From contig CAICTM010000026.1 of assembly GCA_903772945.1 (NCBI GenBank), positions 62,001-126,000 of the forward strand: DNA of 64,000 nucleotides, written 5' to 3'. Positions 1-10,124 of this stretch are shown here, one piece after another. How positions within the stretch are numbered: the stretch's first letter is position 1; the number at the start of each line of letters is the position of its first letter. A program made the position numbers and the translations under genes. The notes beneath the pieces were generated by a model that was given only the letters and a program-made list of their open reading frames with translations, was not told the DNA's origin and did not search any database. Source of the stretch: Seminavis robusta. Its lineage: Eukaryota; Bacillariophyta; Bacillariophyceae; Naviculales; Naviculaceae.

Positions 1-1044
1 GAAGTCATTGAAAAGCTTGAGCAGGCGACCGATGTGATTTTCTCGACTCACACGAAACACCGCACAACTTCCCAAGCTAAGCAAAAAGCGAGAATTCGCA
101 AGGCTGTGACAACCAGCACGACGACTCCCAAGAGTGTAGCCATTGCGAAGGCAACTGCAGCGAAACTCAAGGGGAAAGTGAACAAGAGGAAAGAGGATGC
201 ATCAGTGAATGCTATGAGTGTGTCACTCCAGTCACTTCCTGGCATTTCAACATTTACTGACTGTGCTGTGATTGGAATGCTGAAGAGCTACGCCAGTATT
301 CACAGAGACAAGAAGCTTCTTACCTGGAATGACGATTTTCGTTTGGGTGCTGGAGTCGGGGCTTTCACCGTTAGTCTTATCTATGGTATGGATGCCGGTT
401 GGGCTGTCGAGGGAGCCGTTGGTAGCGAATACAAAATTGATGCAACCTATCTTTCGCCGCATGTCAATATGGCTTCTCGAATGATGAGTGCCTGCAAGCA
501 GTATGGTGTGAGCATTCTGCTGAGTCAAGCAGTGCAAGAGCTTATGTCTGACGCCGCAAGATCAAAACTGAGGCATCTGGATACGGTCACGGTGAAGGGA
601 AGCAGTGTGAAGCAAAGAATCTACACATACGATGCCCGGAACCGAGGCGTGGATTTTTTCTTGTTCAGCCGAACTGATGACCAGGCTGATTTCGAGGCAG
701 ATCGGTACTCACCGAATATGTGGAACGTGGATCAGGATCTGAAGGCCATGAGACAACACCTTGAAGACGACTTTCTGGACGAATTCAAGGCCGGACGTAA
801 GGCATACCTGCAAGGTGACTGGCCTCTGGCGGTGGAAAAATTGAACATAGCAAACGAGATCATGTTGGAAACTGCTGTCGAGGCAGGGTACCTTGTGGAC
901 CCCTCCACGGATGCTGTCCCCCACGAAGAGGAACTCGCCGAGCACGGAGATGGCCCAACCCTATTCTTGCTCAACTACATCAAGTCAAAGGGCGGAGTTG
1001 CACCAGACGACTGGGAAGGTTGGCACCCACTCACTAGCAAGTAG
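1..1044 (+). CDS. Class III adenylate/guanylate cyclase, C-terminal part
   Basis: The frame is open from base 1, so the gene begins upstream of the window; 347 residues are visible. The core of a class III nucleotidyl cyclase is present around residues 120-215, including a stretch reading KIDATYLSPHVNMASR. This matches the conserved GxxG(D/S)...VNxAxR part of the catalytic domain, which makes cAMP or cGMP from ATP or GTP. After the catalytic fold come about 110 residues that contain a TPR-like helical segment (FKAGRKAYLQGDWPLAVEKL). The N-terminal metal-binding aspartate half of the domain and any membrane or sensor domain lie outside or are very divergent, so cyclase activity and substrate cannot be judged. 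About 100 residues before the domain are low-complexity and Lys/Thr/Ala-rich. Confidence 0.85.
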   Translation, partial: EVIEKLEQATDVIFSTHTKHRTTSQAKQKARIRKAVTTSTTTPKSVAIAKATAAKLKGKVNKRKEDASVNAMSVSLQSLPGISTFTDCAVIGMLKSYASIHRDKKLLTWNDDFRLGAGVGAFTVSLIYGMDAGWAVEGAVGSEYKIDATYLSPHVNMASRMMSACKQYGVSILLSQAVQELMSDAARSKLRHLDTVTVKGSSVKQRIYTYDARNRGVDFFLFSRTDDQADFEADRYSPNMWNVDQDLKAMRQHLEDDFLDEFKAGRKAYLQGDWPLAVEKLNIANEIMLETAVEAGYLVDPSTDAVPHEEELAEHGDGPTLFLLNYIKSKGGVAPDDWEGWHPLTSK

Positions 1045-1444
1045 AGTTGCTCAGTCGAATTTTCAGCTCGCTTGTCGTTGATATATTCTTGGGAAATATG
1101 TCAAGTCCGAGAGGAGCCTGCTTGCCGATAGATCAGTGCTACTGGTACGGTACGGTGCTGTAACGGGCAGTAGTCACAATTCGCTAATGTACATGATGTA
1201 GTGTGGGAGTGCAAACGTTGCCACCCTTTCTACTATTATCTAGCTAGCTAGAGGCAGCCCTGGACACCACACTGCCATCCTTAGCTCTTCTACGCCAGCC
1301 ACGAATCTTTCAAAGTGCTGAACCTCAGAAACGGTAGTACATGTAGACCCTACGGTAGGATGGACTTGGACCAAAATGAAAGAAACACTATTACCTACTA
1401 TTACCTACTAACCTCGGCAGGTAAACTGCCTGAGTTCTCAACCC

Positions 1445-2099
1445 CTTTAATGCTATTTCCTATTTCCTATTTCCTATTTCCTATTTCCTATTTCCTATTT
1501 TCTATTTCCTATTTCCTATTTCCTATTCCGGTGAAGCCAAAGTATAAGGATAGAGATAGTCATAAGCCAACAAAACTGAACATTGATGGTTCAATACAAG
1601 TTAGGGGTAGGAATAAATCATTAATATTTAAGGTTAGTGCAATCAGCACAGCAGCACAATAAGCCAGCAGGAGTTGTAAAGGTTAGAGTTACAATAAGGG
1701 AATGGCAGCTGGTAAATTATAGAGTAGCGGGCGGCAACACACGACGTAGTCGGGTGTTGTCGCCAGGGCTAGCTTAATAAAGAAGGTTGCAATGAGGTTT
1801 AATGCTATTTCCTATTTCCTATTTCCTATTCCGGTGAAGCCAAAGTATAAGGATATAGATAGTCATAAGCCAACAAAACTGAACATTGGTGGTTCAATAC
1901 AAGTTAGGGGTAGGAATAAATCATTAATATTTAAGGTTAGTGCAATCATCACAAACAATAAGCCAGCATGAGCTGTAAAGGTTAGGGTTACAATAAGGGA
2001 ATGGCAGCTGGTAAATTATAGAGTAGCGGGCGGCAACACACGGCGTAGTCGGGTGTTGTCGCCAGGGCTAGCTTAATAAAAAGAAGATTGCAATGAGGG
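1445..2099. repeat. Two-copy tandem repeat of about 300-350 bp
   Basis: Two nearly identical units lie head to tail, at 1445-1797 and 1798-2099. Each begins with a run of a 7-base unit (TATTTCC), continues through the same roughly 270-bp body, and ends just after a hairpin and the words AGGGCTAGCTTAATAA. The first unit is longer mainly because its heptamer run is longer. The few base differences suggest a fairly recent duplication. No coding potential is evident. Confidence 0.85.
1453..1528. repeat. Heptanucleotide microsatellite (TATTTCC)n
   Basis: About ten copies of a TATTTCC unit with one variant (TATTTTC). A shorter run of about four copies sits at the matching place in the second tandem unit (about 1804-1832). 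Confidence 0.9.
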
Positions 2100-2148
2100 A
2101 ATGAATGATACCGAGCGGCAACACACGACGTAGTCGGGTGTTGTCGCC
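1732..2148. repeat. Three copies of a 33-bp hairpin-forming repeat
   Basis: The same imperfect palindrome occurs at 1732-1764, 2031-2063 and 2116-2148. The arms are CAACACACGAC and GTCGGGTGTTG around a 3-base loop, followed each time by AGGGCTAGCTT. The third copy lies outside the two-copy tandem repeat, so the hairpin block has also been copied separately. The rest of 1045-2464 holds no gene I can support. Confidence 0.8.
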
Positions 2149-2725
2149 AGGGCTAGCTTGAAAGATGGGTGCAATCCGAACATGATCTTCCTTCTTCTAT
2201 CTGTCTTTCTGCCGAGGTATCGCAGCTCCCGCTGACTTATTACCTAGTAGTCTAGCTAGCCAAAGCAACCATTCTGCTGCGGGCTACCGGAAGCTAGCCA
2301 GTCACATATCCTCTATCACCGCAAGCCACCGGAGCCCACCTGTTTGAATTGTCTGCTCAAAATCATTCATCTTGCACCATCCATATTTTGATGTCTGTCA
2401 AGCTGCTATTTTTGAAAGCCAAGACTAAGATTGATCATCTGTTTCTCTGTGTCTGCTGGTCACGATGAAGCAACGGAGTGCCCGCGCCGCAGCAAGCTGG
2501 ACTGATTCTTTGGTCGTTTTGGGTTCTCTGCTCTGCTTTACTTATCATCTTCGATTACCCTCTTTCGAGTTCCCACCAATGACGTTCGCGCAGCAGATGC
2601 AGCCATCAAAATCGAGAAGCCCTGGCCTTTGGGAATACATGTACAAATCTCACAGCTCAAAAGCAAACAACCTCACAAAAGGAGCTCAAAAGTTAATCTA
2701 GCCTCCAAGATATAGCACGACGACA

Positions 2726-4025
2726 ATGATTTCTCTGCTGGTAGCACCGCTACTTCTGTTGGGGTCTACGCATGGCCTGGTGGTTATTCCAGAGACCCGA
2801 CGTCAGCTTGGGACGATGACGCTGTCTTCTTCGCTATCGAGCCACGACGCTAATATACCCAGTGATGAAATGATTCGAAGAGACATTGAATCGATGCGAG
2901 AAGAAGCGAAAGAACGGTTGCAGTCCTTGAGCGCTCAAATGGATGACATCATTCGAAAGCACGAAGAGGAACATCCACAACCGAAAGAATCTTCCTTTTT
3001 GGACTCTTCCGCATTTGAACGAGCCGAGCTTCCCATTGTCGACGTGGAGAATCTCCGACTACACAACCAACAAACACGAAGCATTGAAGAAGAGTTTGTC
3101 GTCGTGTCGCCACCCAGCTACGTTTCCGATAGCAGTCTTCTCCATGACACACGCTGGAAGGTAGTCATCCAAGTGGGAGGCAAAGGAGGCAACACGGATG
3201 AAAAGCCGCTCTTGATTCACTTGGTTATGGACTTTACCGCAGACACACTCAATGATAACGACGACCTCTTGCGCAGTGGATTCAGCACCAGTGAGGCCAA
3301 GACTCTCCGAATCAAGGAAAGTTGGATTGGCGCGAGTTCCTGGACAGAAGGTCGACAACGAGATGTTCAAATCAAGGCAACGGGAGGTTGGAAGGTGCTT
3401 CCCGGTCAGGGCCCCAAAGGTAAGAACAACGCAGGGGATCTCATGTGCAGTATCTTCGTGATGAAATTGGCCTCTTACGTCTGCTTGCACTTTCATTCCC
3501 TAAGGCATCGATATTTTGAGATTCTATATTGATGTGGAAGACGAAATCTGCCACGATAAGGAAAACAGTAGCTTGCGTTGCCCTGCCCAGCGAGTTTACT
3601 GTACCAGTGGTTTCTTTTCCATGGGCCACCACAATGAATCCGAGGCATTCAAAGACTACTTGCGAGGAGAATTGAATAGACTCGTAGAAAAATATGAAGA
3701 TTTGACTTCGGAGGGAGAAAACGATGAAAGGCTGTTTTCTCTAGACGGAGTGAAGCGCGCCAAGAAAATGATCGATCTTCGCAAACAAATCAAAACAACC
3801 AACGAACGGATTACTCAGGCCCGGATTCGGGATCCAGAAAAGTCCATGCTGCGCTTGTCACGTCGAGGGGATATTGGAGTTACAAAAGAAGGACAAGTTT
3901 GTTACAAAGCTGACGCCAATGGCGCATCAGCAGAGTATCTAGTATTGGGAAGAATGGAAATGGCATCCATCAACAAACCAATCATTGAGTCACCTCCTAC
4001 TTCTGCAGATACGTTGCGGCCTTGA
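2726..4025 (+). CDS. Unrecognised protein with signal peptide, two exons
   Basis: Exons are 2726-3419 and 3505-4025. The 85-nt intron has a GTAAGA donor and a CCCTAAG acceptor, and splicing joins GQGPKG to IDILRFYIDVED in frame, giving 404 residues. The protein opens with a hydrophobic stretch (ISLLVAPLLLLGSTHG) typical of a signal peptide and then LVV. This could be the start of a plastid transit region, but the residue is Leu rather than Phe, so plastid targeting is only possible. Residues about 45-80 are charged and helical (coiled-coil-like), the middle contains a Trp-rich beta-like region (HDTRWKVVIQVGG), and a second helical, charged segment follows near residues 300-340. I do not recognise the family. 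The start ATG has adenine at -3. Confidence 0.7.
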
Positions 4026-4445
4026 AGAGTCGAGTCCAATCCGCAAGAAAGGAGAGAACTGAACCAACAGGCAGAAGGCCAAAAGTATATGAAGAATACA
4101 ATTCCAGGATGACAGGAGAGTGAGCAACAACACACATCCTCGCAGCCATTCATGCCATACATACAAATCACGATCAATTACTAAAGGTAATAGATTGTTC
4201 ATAATACTAAGAAATCGTAGCGAGTTATGCCCTGCTTTGCTATGGCCGCAGAACCAATTATTGCTTTTTAAAAAGGATTGCACCATTATGTGACTGCTCT
4301 AGCCAACCAGCCATCTATCTAGCTAGTACCGTACAAACTTCCAGTATCGCTCCAACCCCAACACTGCGAGTTAGATCTAGCAGCAGCATTAATAGTCGCT
4401 TTTATGCCGTTATTTCTAAAGTACATGTATTATTGTAGCGGTCCG
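4026..4445. other. Convergent intergenic spacer
   Basis: This spacer lies between the 3' ends of two converging genes. It holds a CTAGCTAGTACCGTAC word near 4319 of the kind found in many spacers here. I see no gene in it. Confidence 0.5.
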
Positions 4446-5180
4446 TCACAGCTTATTGGATGCTAGCAATGTCCTGTAGATTTTGGCTTCATCCGCCATT
4501 TGATCTGTGGTTCGATCCTTTCGATCAGCATCGTCTGGCACATCGAGTTTGGGTTTTTCCTTTGCTTGCAAGTCATCCCGTGGCGCCCAGTTTTGAATGT
4601 CGTCATAGATATCATCGTTCCTTTCATAGTCTCCTGGTTTTCGAGGCAGAATATGGACATGAACATGAGGCACGGATTGTCCAGCATCGCGGCCGTCTTG
4701 CACGGCCACATTGAAGGCTTGACAGGATGTATAATGCTGTTTCAAGATGTCCTGAACCACTCGCACCGTGAGCCAGAGATCCGTGTATTCTTCTTGAGAT
4801 AAATCAGCCAGAAGGGGCACCACGCGAAGAGACATAACCAGGACATGGCCTGGAACAAGAGGCCTTAGATTGACAAACGCAGCCGATAAGGACGAAGTGT
4901 GAAAGACGTGTTCTTTGGAGATGAGCCAGGGTCCAAAGTTAAGCTTTTTGTCGGAGGATTCATTGGATGAGGAGGCCATGGTTCGGACCAACAAGCAGGG
5001 GTATCCTTTCTTTCGAGATGATGATCTAGCGACGGAAGGAGGAAATCTATTTTGTAAGAGTAGAGCAGTGCAAGCTTTTGGAAGTCTTCCTATTAGCGTT
5101 GCTGCCATCAAGACCGACAAAGGGAGCGATAGCAGTAAAGGCAGTCCACTACAACGGCGAGTAATATGTTCAGCTGTCAT
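4446..5180 (-). CDS. FHIT-like HIT family hydrolase
   Basis: A 244-residue histidine-triad protein. The C-terminal 165 residues follow the FHIT (bis(5'-adenosyl)-triphosphatase) pattern: an FG..L....VF opening, a VNLRPLVPGHVLV block, QDGRDAGQ, then the catalytic triad motif VPHVHVHILPRKPGD. FHIT enzymes cleave diadenosine polyphosphates such as Ap3A into AMP and ADP. A further 67 residues precede a second methionine (MASSSNES); they are hydrophobic then Arg/Ser-rich and could be an organelle-targeting extension, or translation may begin at that inner Met. The gene is a single exon and diverges from coatomer gamma across a 305-bp spacer. Confidence 0.9.
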   Translation of the reverse strand: MTAEHITRRCSGLPLLLSLPLSVLMAATLIGRLPKACTALLLQNRFPPSVARSSSRKKGYPCLLVRTMASSSNESSDKKLNFGPWLISKEHVFHTSSLSAAFVNLRPLVPGHVLVMSLRVVPLLADLSQEEYTDLWLTVRVVQDILKQHYTSCQAFNVAVQDGRDAGQSVPHVHVHILPRKPGDYERNDDIYDDIQNWAPRDDLQAKEKPKLDVPDDADRKDRTTDQMADEAKIYRTLLASNKL

Positions 5181-5485
5181 GGTCGGATGGTACAGTCGTA
5201 GCGAGAAGTGGAAGGCAGAAGTGACGGGAAAGAATCTTCATCAGGGATAGGGATGTTCTTTGTCCTTCGTCGTTAAGCCTTGCTTGGGGTCGCATGCACC
5301 GACCGCGCGAGAAGTCATCCACACTGGCAAGATCCTTTGGGTGGTGCTTTTCAAGAGGGAGCATTGTTGCTCTTCATGGTCGAAGCCAATAGAGACCGTC
5401 GCTATCGTATCTAACACGAAAGCAACAACAACAACAACAAATACTACTACTACTACTAGCATTAACTAACCAACCAACCGTCAAG
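5181..5485. promoter_or_regulatory. Bidirectional spacer between HIT hydrolase and COPG
   Basis: The two start codons are divergent and 305 bp apart, so this interval must carry both promoters. Close to the COPG start are a (CAA)n run and an (ACT)n run (about 5424-5458), followed by an A/C-rich leader (ACCAACCAACCGTCAAG) directly before the ATG. No individual binding site can be named with confidence. Confidence 0.5.
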
Positions 5486-8353
5486 ATGGGTGATCAGCAA
5501 GAAGAGAACATGGGCATGTCGTCCGTCCTCAAGGAGGTTCAGGAGCTCGCCGAGAAGTTTAAAGTGGAGGAAGACGAGCAGTACATTTCTCCCTATGCCC
5601 ATTTGGAGAAGGCCACTGTCCTGCAGGAAGCCCGCATCTTTCACGACCCCGTCGCTGTGCGTGAAAATCCTCGCAAATGCTGCACCGTCATTGCCCAGCT
5701 GTTGCATCTTCAAAACACTGGACAGTTCCTTTCGGGCACAGAGGCCACCGAAGTCTTTTTTGGTGTGACAAAGCTCTTCATGTCCGATGATGCCTCTTTG
5801 CGCCGTATGGTCTACCTCTTCATCAAGGATGTAGCGGAAACGTGCAACCCCGACGATGTCATCATTGTCACTTCTTGTCTTACCAAAGACATGACGTGTG
5901 ATGTCGATCTCTACCGTGCCAATGCCTTGCGTGTGCTCGTTCGCATTGTCGATGCGGCCATGTTGGGAGCCATTGAACGTTATGTCAAACAGGCCGTGGT
6001 CGATTCCTCTGGACAAGTCTCAAGTTCGGCATTGGTCTCGGCTTCCCATCTTTTTGTATCGTCACCCGAGTGTGCCGCCGTTGTCAGGAGGTGGATCAGT
6101 GAAACCCAGGAAGCCACTTCCAGTCCAAACGAAATGGTCCAATTCCATGCCATGCAATTGCTATACCAAATCAAATCCCATGATCGTCTCGGTGTGTCCA
6201 AGCTGGTTTCACAATTCAGTCAGCGCAACAGTCTCCGCTCGCCTTTGGCATTGGTACTCTTGGTTCGTTACACTGCCAAATTGCTTCATGATGAACACTC
6301 GGAGGGCCGAAACACTGGATCTTCCATTTCGGAAGGGTCACCCGTCACCAAGGCTGGATACCACTTTTTGGAATCCAGTTTGAGGCACAAATCGGAACTC
6401 GTCGTTTACGAAGCAGCCAGGGCGATTTGTAACTTACCCGCTACCGAGCCCCAAGATTTGAGTCCTGCCATTTCCGTCTTGCAGCTATTCCTCTCCTCGC
6501 CCAAGCCTGCGGTACGCTTTGCATCGATTCGCACCCTCGCCATGGTGGCCAACAGTCATCCTCGCATTGTGTCCAAATGCAATGAAGATCTTGAAGCTCT
6601 CATTGGAGATACCAACCGCTCCATTGCTACTCTCGCCATCACTACTCTACTCAAGACGGGAAGCGAGAACTCCATCGATCGCTTGCTCAAGCAAATCTCG
6701 TCCTTCTTGACCGATATTGCCGACGAGTACAAGATCACCATTGTTCGCAGTCTCCAAAAATTATGCTTGACGTATCCGGCCAAACATCGCGTGTTGGTCG
6801 GGTTCCTTTCCAACTTTTTGCGCGAAGAGGGAGGATTCGACTTTAAGAGATCCATTGTCTCGAGTATTGTGGCCCTTATCCGAACTGTGCCCGAAACGAC
6901 CGAGAGCTCTCTCTTGCACCTTTGCGAATTCATTGAGGATTGTGAATTCACCATGTTGTCCACGCAGATTCTACACTTGTTGGGAGAATTGGGACCCCAG
7001 ACGACGGCACCCGCACGATACATTCGGTTCATCTACAACCGTGTCATTCTGGAAAACTCGGCTGTCCGTGCTGCTGCTGTTTCCGCGCTGGCCAAGTTTG
7101 CTGCGAGCTGCCCTTCCCTGAGGACATCCATTATGACCTTGATGAAGCGTAGTTTGGTCGACGAGGATGATGAGACGAGAGATCGTACATCCATTGCCGT
7201 GTCTGTCTTGGAGGAGGCCATGGCCAAGTACCCGTACGTCGCACCTCCCGAGGATGCCGCTGCCGAGGATATTCCTGCCGATAAACCAGTGGATGGCGAT
7301 ACCGCCGCCTATCTTTTGCTGGAGCCATTGCCCATGTCGTTCGACAAGTTGGAGCGCAGCCTCAAGGCGTACATGGCGGCTCCAATGGCCATGCAGAACC
7401 CGGAACCAGTGACTTTGGCTACCTTGCCGGTGGTCGAAGATACTCCTGCCGAAATTATGAAGGCGCAATCCATGGACGCTGCCGACGCAGAGATTTCGGG
7501 TCTGGGTGATTTGAATGGGTTGGAAGACAAAAAGAAGGAAATCGTCGATCCCGCGGCTGCAGTGTACGCCATTCCCGAGTTGGCGGCACTGGGCAGAGCT
7601 TTCCGATCTTCCACACCTGTCCAACTCACCGAAAGCGAAACGGAATACGTCGTTACATGTATCAAACACATCTTTGAGAATCACGTGGTGCTCCAGTTCA
7701 CCGTTCAGAACACGATCGACGAGCAACGACTTGACAATGTTACGGTCCTGGTGGATGACAGTGGCACGGATGTCTTTACAGCTTCAGGCGAGATTGCTGC
7801 TACCGGCATTCGCTGTGGAGATACGAAACACTGCTTCACCATTTTGGAACGGAACACTGAAGCGGCACTGACGTCTAGTCACTTCACGTGTGAGTTGCGC
7901 TTTACTGTTGTCCAGATTGATCCTGTGTCTGGCGAGGAAGAGGGTGATTCGTTTGAGGAGGAGTATCCTCTTGAGGATCTGGAAGTGGCAACGTCTGATT
8001 TCATGGCAAAGGTGTCAGTTCCTGACTTTCGAAAAGCATGGGAAGCTGTGGGTAATGCAAATGAAGTCATGGAGAAATTTGCATTGCAGTTCAAGAAGAT
8101 GGAGGACGCTGTGAGCGCTGTCATTGATTTCTTGGGAATGCAAGCATGCGACGGTACTGCGGCTCTCAAACCCAACGCCGGCAACAAGCCCCACATGCTG
8201 CACATGAGTGGCGTCTTTATGGGAAATCAACAAGTGTTGTCCCGGGCACAGATTGCAATGCAGGGCGACAATGGCAGTGGGGTCGTACTCAAGATAGCAG
8301 TCAGGAGTGACGATCCCAACATCTCTCGGATGGTGGCAGATTGTATCCACTAA
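5486..8353 (+). CDS. COPG: Coatomer subunit gamma (COPI coat)
   Basis: A single-exon, 955-residue protein. Gamma-COP is part of the COPI coat that drives retrograde Golgi-to-ER and intra-Golgi vesicle transport. The N-terminus has the typical block EARIFHDPV followed by RKC, and residues about 20-560 form the adaptin-like HEAT solenoid (for example LFMSDDASLRRMVYLFIKDV). An acidic, Ala/Pro-rich linker (about 585-680) leads into the C-terminal appendage (about 690-955) with the beta-sandwich and platform parts. The length is slightly above the roughly 870-890 usual for animals, plants and yeast Sec21, mostly from the linker. The start is supported by an ATGG context preceded by CAAG. Confidence 0.96.
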   Translation: MGDQQEENMGMSSVLKEVQELAEKFKVEEDEQYISPYAHLEKATVLQEARIFHDPVAVRENPRKCCTVIAQLLHLQNTGQFLSGTEATEVFFGVTKLFMSDDASLRRMVYLFIKDVAETCNPDDVIIVTSCLTKDMTCDVDLYRANALRVLVRIVDAAMLGAIERYVKQAVVDSSGQVSSSALVSASHLFVSSPECAAVVRRWISETQEATSSPNEMVQFHAMQLLYQIKSHDRLGVSKLVSQFSQRNSLRSPLALVLLVRYTAKLLHDEHSEGRNTGSSISEGSPVTKAGYHFLESSLRHKSELVVYEAARAICNLPATEPQDLSPAISVLQLFLSSPKPAVRFASIRTLAMVANSHPRIVSKCNEDLEALIGDTNRSIATLAITTLLKTGSENSIDRLLKQISSFLTDIADEYKITIVRSLQKLCLTYPAKHRVLVGFLSNFLREEGGFDFKRSIVSSIVALIRTVPETTESSLLHLCEFIEDCEFTMLSTQILHLLGELGPQTTAPARYIRFIYNRVILENSAVRAAAVSALAKFAASCPSLRTSIMTLMKRSLVDEDDETRDRTSIAVSVLEEAMAKYPYVAPPEDAAAEDIPADKPVDGDTAAYLLLEPLPMSFDKLERSLKAYMAAPMAMQNPEPVTLATLPVVEDTPAEIMKAQSMDAADAEISGLGDLNGLEDKKKEIVDPAAAVYAIPELAALGRAFRSSTPVQLTESETEYVVTCIKHIFENHVVLQFTVQNTIDEQRLDNVTVLVDDSGTDVFTASGEIAATGIRCGDTKHCFTILERNTEAALTSSHFTCELRFTVVQIDPVSGEEEGDSFEEEYPLEDLEVATSDFMAKVSVPDFRKAWEAVGNANEVMEKFALQFKKMEDAVSAVIDFLGMQACDGTAALKPNAGNKPHMLHMSGVFMGNQQVLSRAQIAMQGDNGSGVVLKIAVRSDDPNISRMVADCIH

Positions 8354-8550
8354 ACTTACCGCACGAAGCAAAGCGCAAATACAAACAATGCAATACATAC
8401 GCTCGGTAAACTGGTTTAACCTTTTAGTTATCAAAAAAAGACTTGGATTCTTATTATTTTACACAAACTGTTTTCAATCGTTCATCGCCCTCATTTGTCA
8501 ATCATTATCGCGTCACTGATATTTTGTAGCTTGGATGCCATGGCATTCCT

Positions 8551-9479
8551 TTACTCTGTCTTCTTCTTGTCAGCCGCTGGAGCAGGCTTGAAAAAGTTCT
8601 CATAATAGCTGTGAAGGATAAAGAAAGCAGCCATGCAGACCTTGGCTTTCTTGGTTCCGTCAATGATACCCTCGCTCAAAGATGTGTTCAAGAAGAGGTG
8701 CAAAGATGTGGCGCCAATAAAGGCCGAGAGCATTGGCTGTGCAAGACCCGCCTTGATGGGATCTAAACCCTTATTCATTGGTAAGAAGGCTCCTCCACAA
8801 CCAGCGAGAGTGCCGCAAAAAATGGGTCCAAAGATGGGAAAGTCGAATTCCGAAGGAGCAATGGCGTTGCCTGCAGCAATCGTGAGCTTGCAGACCACAA
8901 AAGCTCTCATCGTTTCGTAAAGAATAATGACTCCTGCCTGCAGAGGGAGTCGCGATGCACTGAAGTTCAGTCGTCTTGATATCATAGAGAAAATGAGTCA
9001 ATCCAATGGTCAACTTCACTTACCTTGAAGACCTTGGATAACTTGAACACATCTCTAACGATTGGAACATAACTGTGTAGTAGGTAAGAGCACAGAATGG
9101 CAATGGGGTAGGAATCTTGTGCCAGAGGAACAGGGATTCCATTGATCAGGATAGGAACAAGAATTCCACCACCAGTCGATGCCAGCAGCAGGTTGACAAA
9201 CTTATAGGTTGTGGCAGCACCAGCCGGTAACTTGGCAAATACCTTCGATCCTATTCGAAGAGGTTGATTTGGAAAGGCGGTCGATCTATTGAGGTCAGTC
9301 AAAGAAACAAATTCTTTTACAAGTGGCACCCATGGTCACTCACCATGCATAAAAGTATATCCTAACATACACATGTACTTGATTTCATCAGTGTGAAACA
9401 ATACAAACTCAGCGAATGCGTTTGCCAGCATCCATGCTGATGGATCAACCACAACCTCTTCCACTTTCTTTCTTCCCAT
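8551..9479 (-). CDS. TRIC-like cation channel / multi-pass membrane protein
   Basis: Three exons on the minus strand give about 262 residues. Exon 3 is 8551-8937 and exon 2 is 9024-9285, joined by an intron with a GTAAGT donor and CTGCAG acceptor that reads KVFK then AGVIILYETMR. Exon 1 starts at the ATG at 9479 (MGRKK) and ends near 9340. The first junction is not settled: the strongest donor (GTGAGT at 9343) breaks the frame with the acceptor at 9286, whereas a weaker donor four bases on keeps it. The protein has several hydrophobic helices, two glycine-rich motifs (TGGGILVP and LAGCGG) and a helix resembling the KEVxR signature. This is the arrangement of trimeric intracellular cation (TRIC) channels of ER-type membranes. 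The family call is tentative. Confidence 0.55.
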
Positions 9480-10124
9480 TGTCAGCTTTTTTCTCTTATG
9501 CTTCTGAGCGAAACACGGTTCAATGAGGAACAAGCCGATCGACTGAAACAAAATCTTGTTGAGCGGTGTTATGATGGCCAAGTCCTCATGTCGGAGACAA
9601 CCTCAACAGCCAGCCCAAAACGAACTTGTCGAGAAGCCAAAAAATGAGGCGACAAGAGCCGAAAAGTGTCAGGCGCGGGTCGTGGCCACCGTCGGCGTCC
9701 AACGCGCCCGTCCGTGGTCATTCTTGGCGCAAGCTGTCTCCAAAGCTTCCAAACCCCCGCGACCTTCAAAGGAACGGCATCAAAGTGGCAAGGCAACCAA
9801 ATCAGCATTGTCTAAAATCTTTGAGACACAACACAGCAATCTGTCCGATAGAGAGTGACTTGAGAATACTGAAACGAATACTGAAACGATGCTGAGAATG
9901 GCCAGAAAATCTAATGCATCTACTGCAAGCATTGAAATGGACCACCGTAGCCCAAGCACTGATGATCCCCATAATCTACCTACTCAAAAACTATATGGCA
10001 GTATGTGAGTAATAACCTTACCTAGTTCAGTCTCTTTTTGCTATGGTATGATAATTGCCACGGCAGGGTATTCGAAATAGCCCATTTATTTATTAAGAAT
10101 AGAATCAATGTAAACACCACTAAA
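9480..10124. other. Spacer upstream of TRIC-like gene and downstream of PWP2
   Basis: About 645 bp. A short plus-strand frame (ATG at 9571, 95 codons, Arg/Lys/Gln-rich) exists but shows no recognisable domain, so I do not call it. An ATACTGAAACGA word is directly repeated at about 9868-9890. The 5' leader of the TRIC-like gene must lie at the left edge. Confidence 0.4.

Noticed and set aside
2465-2701. A 78-codon ATG frame upstream of the gene at 2726
   Set aside because: No conserved pattern, stops before the main gene, and lies where the 5' leader is expected; at most an upstream ORF.
9556-9858. Arg/Lys-rich plus-strand frame upstream of the TRIC-like gene
   Set aside because: No domain, overlaps other random frames on both strands, and its first codon is not ATG; composition does not resemble the neighbouring proteins.
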